Source: Clostridium sp. CAG:524 (GTDB lineage Bacteria; Bacillota_I; Bacilli_A; RF39; UBA660). Taken from it: 28,063 nucleotides of DNA. The translations under genes and the position numbers were made by a program. The notes beneath the pieces are model-generated. The model did not search any database. It was not told the origin of the DNA and saw nothing but the letters and a program-made list of their open reading frames with translations. Location: NCBI GenBank assembly GCA_000434555.1, contig FR880090.1:28539-56601 (forward strand). The letters are read 5' to 3'. Of this stretch, positions 23,842 through 28,063 are shown piece by piece; the first letter of the stretch is position 1; the number at the start of each line of letters is the position of its first letter.

Positions 23842-25494
23842 ATGAGTAAGATTAATATAATGAGTTTAGGTGGACTTAATGAAAATGGTAAGAATTTATA
23901 TTTAGTAAGTGTTAATAATAAAATACTTATATTTGATTGTGGTATGAAATATGCTCCTGAAAAAATGTATGGAATAGATTATGTTATACCTGATTTTACT
24001 TATTTAGTAGAACATAAAAAAGATATAGTAGGTGTATTTATAAGCCATCCACATAGAGAAAATATGGGAGCACTTACTGATTTAGTAAAAGCAATACCTG
24101 ATATAAATGTATATGCATCAGCATATACAAGTGAGATAATTAAATATGAATGCACGGAAGATAAAGTTGAAATAAAGAATCTTCATATTATTAAAGCACA
24201 TAGAAAGATAGATTTTAATAGTGATTTTAGTGTATTTCCATTTAGTGTAACACATAGTAGTCCTGAAACATTAGGCTATTCAGTTAATACTAAAGATGGA
24301 GCAATAATATATATGGCTGATTTCGTTATAGATCCAACAATGAGTGGAAATTACGATATGGATTTAGGTAAACTAGCATATATTGGTAAACAAGGAGTAC
24401 TATGCTTAATGGCTGAAAGTGTATTTGCCGAAAAGAAAGGCCATACTTCTCCTAATCATAAGCTAGAAAGTTTCTTTAAAAAAGTGGTTGATAAAGTAGA
24501 AGGTAGAATTATATTCACTGTTTTACCACTTCATATATATACTATACAAGAAATATTTAATTCACTAAAAGGTAAAAATAGAAAAGTTGTTATTATGGGA
24601 AAAGAACTGCATAGTATAGTTTCTATATGTGTTAAAAATAAATATTTAGATATTGAAGAAGATATGATTGGTAATTTAACTAATCTTAAAGATGATAATT
24701 CAGTAATATTAATAAGTAACGATAGAGAGACTCCATATTCTAATATAAATAGAATAATAAATGGCCATGATAAATTTATTAGTTTGCTTAAAACTGATAC
24801 AATTTGTTTTGCTGAACCAAGTTATGATGCATATGAAAAATTACTTGTTAAAATAATGAATGAACTAGCAATAAAAGGAGTTAATATTATACCAATACCT
24901 AAAGGAAAGAGCGTACGTCATCATGCTTCTAGTGAAGACTTAATGATGCTTATAAAACTATTTAATCCCAAATACTATATGCCAATAAAAGGAGAATATA
25001 GATATCAAGTAGAAAATGGTAATTTAGCATATAAAGTAGGTATACCAAAAGAAAATATATTACTTAAAGAAAATGGTGATATAGTTACTTTTGAAGATGG
25101 AAAACTTGTTGATAATTTCGATAAAATATTTGTAGATGATATATTAATAGATGGTAATTTTGCTGAAGATGTAGGTGAACTTGTACTTAAAGATAGAGAA
25201 CTTTTAAGTAATAATGGACTTGTTGTTATATCAAGTACGCTTAGTAAAAAAGATAAAAGTATTGTTATTGAACCAGAAGTTATGACAAGAGGATTTATAT
25301 ATGCAAAAGACAATATGAATATAATTAGTGAAATTAAAAGAATAGCTTTAGAGGTTATTAAAGATAATACTTTTTCAAATAAATATGCTGATTATGTTAA
25401 GATAAGAAATGATTTAAGAGAAAAAGTCGGTGATTATTTATATAAAGAGACTCAATGTAAACCAGTTATATTAACTGTTATACAAGAGTTGTAG
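23842..25494 (+). CDS. rnjB: RNase J-family protein, probably catalytically impaired (J2-like)
   Basis: This protein of about 550 residues spans the whole RNase J architecture: metallo-beta-lactamase core, beta-CASP insert and C-terminal domain (ending KPVILTVIQEL). RNase J is a 5'-3' exo- and endoribonuclease in mRNA decay and rRNA maturation. Several hallmark residues are changed. The metal motif HxHxDH reads HPHREN (residues 69-74: His69 and His71 kept, Asp to Glu73, His to Asn74). The usual HGEYR reads KGEYR (Lys383). The beta-CASP TGSQGEP-type motif is absent. THS and the later Asp are kept. This pattern suggests a structural or RNA-binding partner, as RNase J2 is for J1, rather than an independent nuclease. 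ATG 23842 is preferred over the upstream in-frame TTG because of Shine-Dalgarno spacing. nifS follows after 8 nt. Confidence 0.82.
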   Translation: MSKINIMSLGGLNENGKNLYLVSVNNKILIFDCGMKYAPEKMYGIDYVIPDFTYLVEHKKDIVGVFISHPHRENMGALTDLVKAIPDINVYASAYTSEIIKYECTEDKVEIKNLHIIKAHRKIDFNSDFSVFPFSVTHSSPETLGYSVNTKDGAIIYMADFVIDPTMSGNYDMDLGKLAYIGKQGVLCLMAESVFAEKKGHTSPNHKLESFFKKVVDKVEGRIIFTVLPLHIYTIQEIFNSLKGKNRKVVIMGKELHSIVSICVKNKYLDIEEDMIGNLTNLKDDNSVILISNDRETPYSNINRIINGHDKFISLLKTDTICFAEPSYDAYEKLLVKIMNELAIKGVNIIPIPKGKSVRHHASSEDLMMLIKLFNPKYYMPIKGEYRYQVENGNLAYKVGIPKENILLKENGDIVTFEDGKLVDNFDKIFVDDILIDGNFAEDVGELVLKDRELLSNNGLVVISSTLSKKDKSIVIEPEVMTRGFIYAKDNMNIISEIKRIALEVIKDNTFSNKYADYVKIRNDLREKVGDYLYKETQCKPVILTVIQEL

Positions 25495-25502
25495 GAGGAA
25501 TT

Positions 25503-26627
25503 ATGATTTATTTAGATTACAGTGCGACTACACCTGTTGATGAAAGAGTACTTGATTCTTATTGTAAAGTTACAAGAGAGTTTATAGGAAATGCTAATTC
25601 TATTCATACTCTTGGTGTTAAGTCAAAAGAATTATTATTACAAGCTACTAATCAAATAGCTGAAATACTTAATTGTCATCCTAAAGAATTAATATTTACA
25701 AGTGGAGCTAGTGAAAGTAATACAACAGCCATAAAAGGTGTAGCATTCAAATATGTAAAAAGAGGAAGACATATAATAACTTCTAAACTCGAACATAAAA
25801 GTGTTTTAGAAGTTATGGGATATTTAAGTAATATCGGTTACGAAATAGATTTTGTTAATATATTACCTAATGGACAAATTGATTTAAAACATTTAGGAGA
25901 ACTAATAAGAGATGATACTATACTTGTAAGTATATGTGCAGTTAATAGTGAAACAGGATTTAGACAACCACTTAAAACTATAAGACAAGTTATAAATAAA
26001 AAGAATCCTAATGTTATATTCCATAGTGATTTAACACAAGCACTTGGTAAAACTAAGTTTTATTTAAGTGATCTTGACTTAGCTAGTTTTTCTAGTCATA
26101 AAATTTATTCACCAAAAGGAATTGGAATTCTTTATAAAAAAAGAGATTTACAAATAGATACATTAATATATGGTACTACTGAAAATTGCCCATTTAGGGG
26201 TGGAACTCCAGCATTACCACTTATTGTTTCATTTGCTAAAGGCATGAGACTTATTAATGATAAATTAGATTCAAATATAAAGAAATGTGAAAAATTAAAA
26301 AGTGAATTATTAAAAGGATTATCTAAATATCCTATACAAATAAATTCTAATGATTTATGTGTTCCTCAAATAGTTAACTTTAGTTTACTTAAAATAAAAT
26401 CTGAAACATTTGTACATGCTCTTGAAAGATATGATGTATATGTAAGTACTACAACAGCATGCTCTAGTTTAGAAGAAAGCACAGTACTTAAAGCAATTGC
26501 TAATGGGGATAAGAGTGTATCAACTACATCTATTAGAGTTAGTTTGAGCCATTTAACTACTATGACAGAAATACATGAATTTTTAGAAATATTTGATAAA
26601 GTATGGAATGAGTTGTTGCTAAAATGA
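25503..26627 (+). CDS. nifS: Cysteine desulfurase, NifS/IscS family
   Basis: This 374-residue pyridoxal-phosphate enzyme takes sulfur from cysteine, leaving alanine and an enzyme persulfide. It opens with MIYLDYSATTPVD, the family start. FTSGASESN (about 65-73) and HSDLTQALGK (around 175-185) contribute cofactor contacts, and SSHKIYSPKGIG supplies the cofactor Lys200. The persulfide Cys320 is in TTACSSLEES. Its stop overlaps the start of thiI by 4 nt (ATGA), so the two are translationally coupled. This pairing is known in Bacillota (NifZ-ThiI in Bacillus subtilis) and argues that this enzyme mainly feeds tRNA thiolation rather than general Fe-S assembly. An AGGAGGAATT Shine-Dalgarno region precedes the ATG. 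Confidence 0.9.
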   Translation: MIYLDYSATTPVDERVLDSYCKVTREFIGNANSIHTLGVKSKELLLQATNQIAEILNCHPKELIFTSGASESNTTAIKGVAFKYVKRGRHIITSKLEHKSVLEVMGYLSNIGYEIDFVNILPNGQIDLKHLGELIRDDTILVSICAVNSETGFRQPLKTIRQVINKKNPNVIFHSDLTQALGKTKFYLSDLDLASFSSHKIYSPKGIGILYKKRDLQIDTLIYGTTENCPFRGGTPALPLIVSFAKGMRLINDKLDSNIKKCEKLKSELLKGLSKYPIQINSNDLCVPQIVNFSLLKIKSETFVHALERYDVYVSTTTACSSLEESTVLKAIANGDKSVSTTSIRVSLSHLTTMTEIHEFLEIFDKVWNELLLK

Positions 26628-27799
26628 AAAAAGTAATATTAATTAAATATGGTGAACTTACTACAAAAAAAGATAATAGAAAATTCTTTATTAAAACACT
26701 AAGAAATAATATTCTTGATAAATTAAGTGATTATAATATTACTGTTACTGATGACTATTATCGTATGTTTATAGAAGTAAATGAAGATGATATTGATTCT
26801 ATTACTTCCAAACTTAAATGTATATTTGGTATACATGAAATAGCAGTTTGTTATAAAGATGAAAATGTTACTGAAGAAGAAATCAAAAAAGTATCTTTAA
26901 TGGTTATGAAGGAAGAAGACTTTTGTACATTTAAAGTTGAAACTAAAAGAAGCGACAAGAGTTTTCCTGTTAAATCAATGGATATGAATAATATTATAGG
27001 TTCACTTATTCTTAAGAATATTGAATGTAAAGTGGATGTTCATAATCCTGAAATTATTCTTAATATTGAAATAAGACGTGAAGGATTTTATATATATACA
27101 AAAGGTATTAAATGTTTAGGTGGATATCCTGTAGGTACTTTGGGTCGTGGACTTTTAATGCTTAGTGGTGGAATAGATTCTCCAGTCGCTGGATATATGA
27201 CTATTAAAAGAGGAGTAGAGTTATACTATTTATATTTTGAAAGTAGACCTCACACTAGTATAGAAGCAAGAAATAAAGTAAGAGATCTTGCAAGAAAACT
27301 AGAAAAATATAATACTAATGGTAAACTTATGGTAGTAAACTTTACTAAAATACAAGAGACTATATATAAAAATTTAGATACAACATACTTAATTACAATA
27401 ATGAGAAGAATGATGTATAGAATAGCAGAAAGAGTTGCTAAAAAGAATAAATGTTTAGCAATAGTAAATGGAGAGAGTGTAGGACAAGTAGCAAGTCAAA
27501 CATTAGCAAGTATGATTGCTGTTAATGATGTTACAAATTATCCAATATTAAGACCACTTTGTTCATTTGATAAACTTGATATAATAGAAATATCAAAGAA
27601 AATTGATACATATGATATATCAATACTTCCATATGAAGACTGTTGTACAGTTTTTGTACCAAGACATCCTGTTATTAATCCTAATTTAAAACATATTTAT
27701 AGTGAAGAAGCAAAGATTGATTTTGATACTTTAATAAATGAAGCAGTTAATACTATTGAAGTAGTAGATTTAAAAGAAATTAAAAGTGATTTATTATAA
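26624..27799 (+). CDS. thiI: tRNA 4-thiouridine synthase ThiI
   Basis: This 391-residue protein makes 4-thiouridine at position 8 of tRNAs, using ATP to activate the uridine and sulfur from the desulfurase encoded just upstream. In order: N-terminal ferredoxin-like domain beginning KVILIKYGELTTKKDNR, a THUMP domain (about 60-165), and the PP-loop domain with SGGIDSPV (Ser181 to Val188). The C-terminal motif PYEDCCTVFVPRHP is typical of shorter Gram-positive ThiI proteins, which lack the rhodanese domain of the E. coli enzyme. So the persulfide must be passed directly, consistent with a dedicated desulfurase partner. A terminator overlaps its stop codon. Confidence 0.94.
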   Translation: MKKVILIKYGELTTKKDNRKFFIKTLRNNILDKLSDYNITVTDDYYRMFIEVNEDDIDSITSKLKCIFGIHEIAVCYKDENVTEEEIKKVSLMVMKEEDFCTFKVETKRSDKSFPVKSMDMNNIIGSLILKNIECKVDVHNPEIILNIEIRREGFYIYTKGIKCLGGYPVGTLGRGLLMLSGGIDSPVAGYMTIKRGVELYYLYFESRPHTSIEARNKVRDLARKLEKYNTNGKLMVVNFTKIQETIYKNLDTTYLITIMRRMMYRIAERVAKKNKCLAIVNGESVGQVASQTLASMIAVNDVTNYPILRPLCSFDKLDIIEISKKIDTYDISILPYEDCCTVFVPRHPVINPNLKHIYSEEAKIDFDTLINEAVNTIEVVDLKEIKSDLL

Positions 27800-27808
27800 T
27801 CACTTTTT
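27782..27808 (+). terminator. Terminator after thiI
   Basis: AAAAGTGATT (27782-27791), loop TATTAT, AATCACTTTT (27798-27807), a perfect 10-bp stem with its T-tract partly in the stem. The TAA stop (27797-27799) bridges the loop and the descending arm. Confidence 0.75.
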
Positions 27809-27856
27809 AAGTATAAATTTAACATTAATATACATAATATTTAATGGTGAATAGAT

Positions 27857-28012
27857 ATGCTTATGAATAATAAATTTAGTAAAAGAAATAGTTTACTTTA
27901 TAAAATGAAATGTATTAACACAAGAAATATGGAATATCAAGAATGTGATAATTTTGAATATGGTAGGGTAGAAAAGTACAATGATAAATGTTGTACTCGC
28001 AAATGTAAATAG
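27857..28012 (+). CDS. Small Cys-rich hypothetical protein (51 aa)
   Basis: This short ORF encodes 51 residues from ATG 27857 to TAG 28012. It is basic (Lys/Arg-rich) and has five Cys at positions 19, 30, 45, 46 and 50, ending KCCTRKCK. There is no signal peptide or membrane helix. Support for it being real: a GGTGA Shine-Dalgarno (27846-27850) 6 nt before the ATG, a terminator just upstream that isolates it from thiI, and another whose stem contains its stop codon. The Cys pattern could bind a metal or form disulfides; I do not recognise a family. An alternative start is the ATG two codons in, but its spacing to the Shine-Dalgarno is worse. Confidence 0.55.
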   Translation: MLMNNKFSKRNSLLYKMKCINTRNMEYQECDNFEYGRVEKYNDKCCTRKCK

Positions 28013-28030
28013 TCATTTGACTATTTTTTT
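28007..28030 (+). terminator. Terminator of the small Cys-rich gene
   Basis: AAATAGTC (28007-28014), loop ATTT, GACTATTT (28019-28026), then a T-run. It is a perfect 8-bp stem with the stop codon of the small ORF (28010-28012) in the ascending arm. Confidence 0.83.
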
Positions 28031-28063
28031 TATTAAAAAAGAAGTGTTTTTAAAACTTTTCGC

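Noticed and set aside
973..27799. Possible recoding of TGA as Trp, as in some AT-rich Mollicutes
   Set aside because: TGA acts as the stop in several ATGA overlaps (974, 2086, 26625), and conserved Trp residues use TGG.
28035..28063. Partial AAGT...ACTT inverted repeat at the window edge
   Set aside because: It is cut by the end of the window and too AT-rich to judge; it may be part of a convergent gene's terminator.
1..28063. tRNA, rRNA, riboswitch, CRISPR or transposase
   Set aside because: None could be recognised on either strand; no long GC-rich structured segment stands out in this AT-rich window.

Overview
The window is very AT-rich (by eye well below 30% G+C), densely coded, and uses the standard stop code: TGA ends several genes in ATGA overlaps. 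The gene content (RNase J family, NifS-ThiI pair, YfhO protein, CadC/CadA, EssC-type secretion ATPase) points to a low-GC Gram-positive of the Bacillota. An uncultured, host-associated Bacilli or Erysipelotrichia-like lineage is plausible, but this is inference. I found no tRNA, rRNA, CRISPR or insertion sequence, and no gene-free stretch longer than about 300 bases.

Region 1 (35-1624) is a compact four-gene run: MazE-like antitoxin, MazF/PemK toxin, a DUF4186 protein and a left-handed beta-helix protein, ending in a terminator. Region 2 (1644-4193) is a metal-resistance operon: a CadC/SmtB-type repressor with two matched operators, a free-standing HMA metallochaperone and a P1B-2 ATPase without its own HMA domain. 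It shares a bidirectional terminator with a convergent YfhO-family membrane protein (4173-6719). Region 3 (6711-10668) starts with divergent promoters whose -10 boxes lie 6-7 nt from the start codons, suggesting leaderless mRNAs. It holds an EamA-like transporter, a membrane-anchored SGNH hydrolase, TrmL, and two small membrane-anchored proteins. rpoZ follows at 10730.

Region 4 (10998-23782) is the highlight: a type VIIb (ESX/WXG100)-like secretion locus. In order it holds a tandem WXG100 protein, a small helical protein, a DUF4176 protein, a 612-aa putative substrate, an EsaB/YukD-like ubiquitin-fold protein, a 1517-aa EssC ATPase, a 1325-aa putative effector and a 229-aa unknown. The 612-aa and 1325-aa proteins share about 560 N-terminal residues. 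The larger adds about 755 residues ending in what looks like a papain/C39-fold peptidase. No EssA, EssB or EsaA is recognisable here.

Region 5 (23842-28030) is housekeeping: an RNase J-family protein that has lost several metal ligands, a cysteine desulfurase coupled to ThiI (tRNA 4-thiouridine), and an overlooked 51-aa Cys-rich ORF with its own Shine-Dalgarno and terminator. Nearly every transcription terminator here overlaps or abuts the stop codon of the gene it ends.
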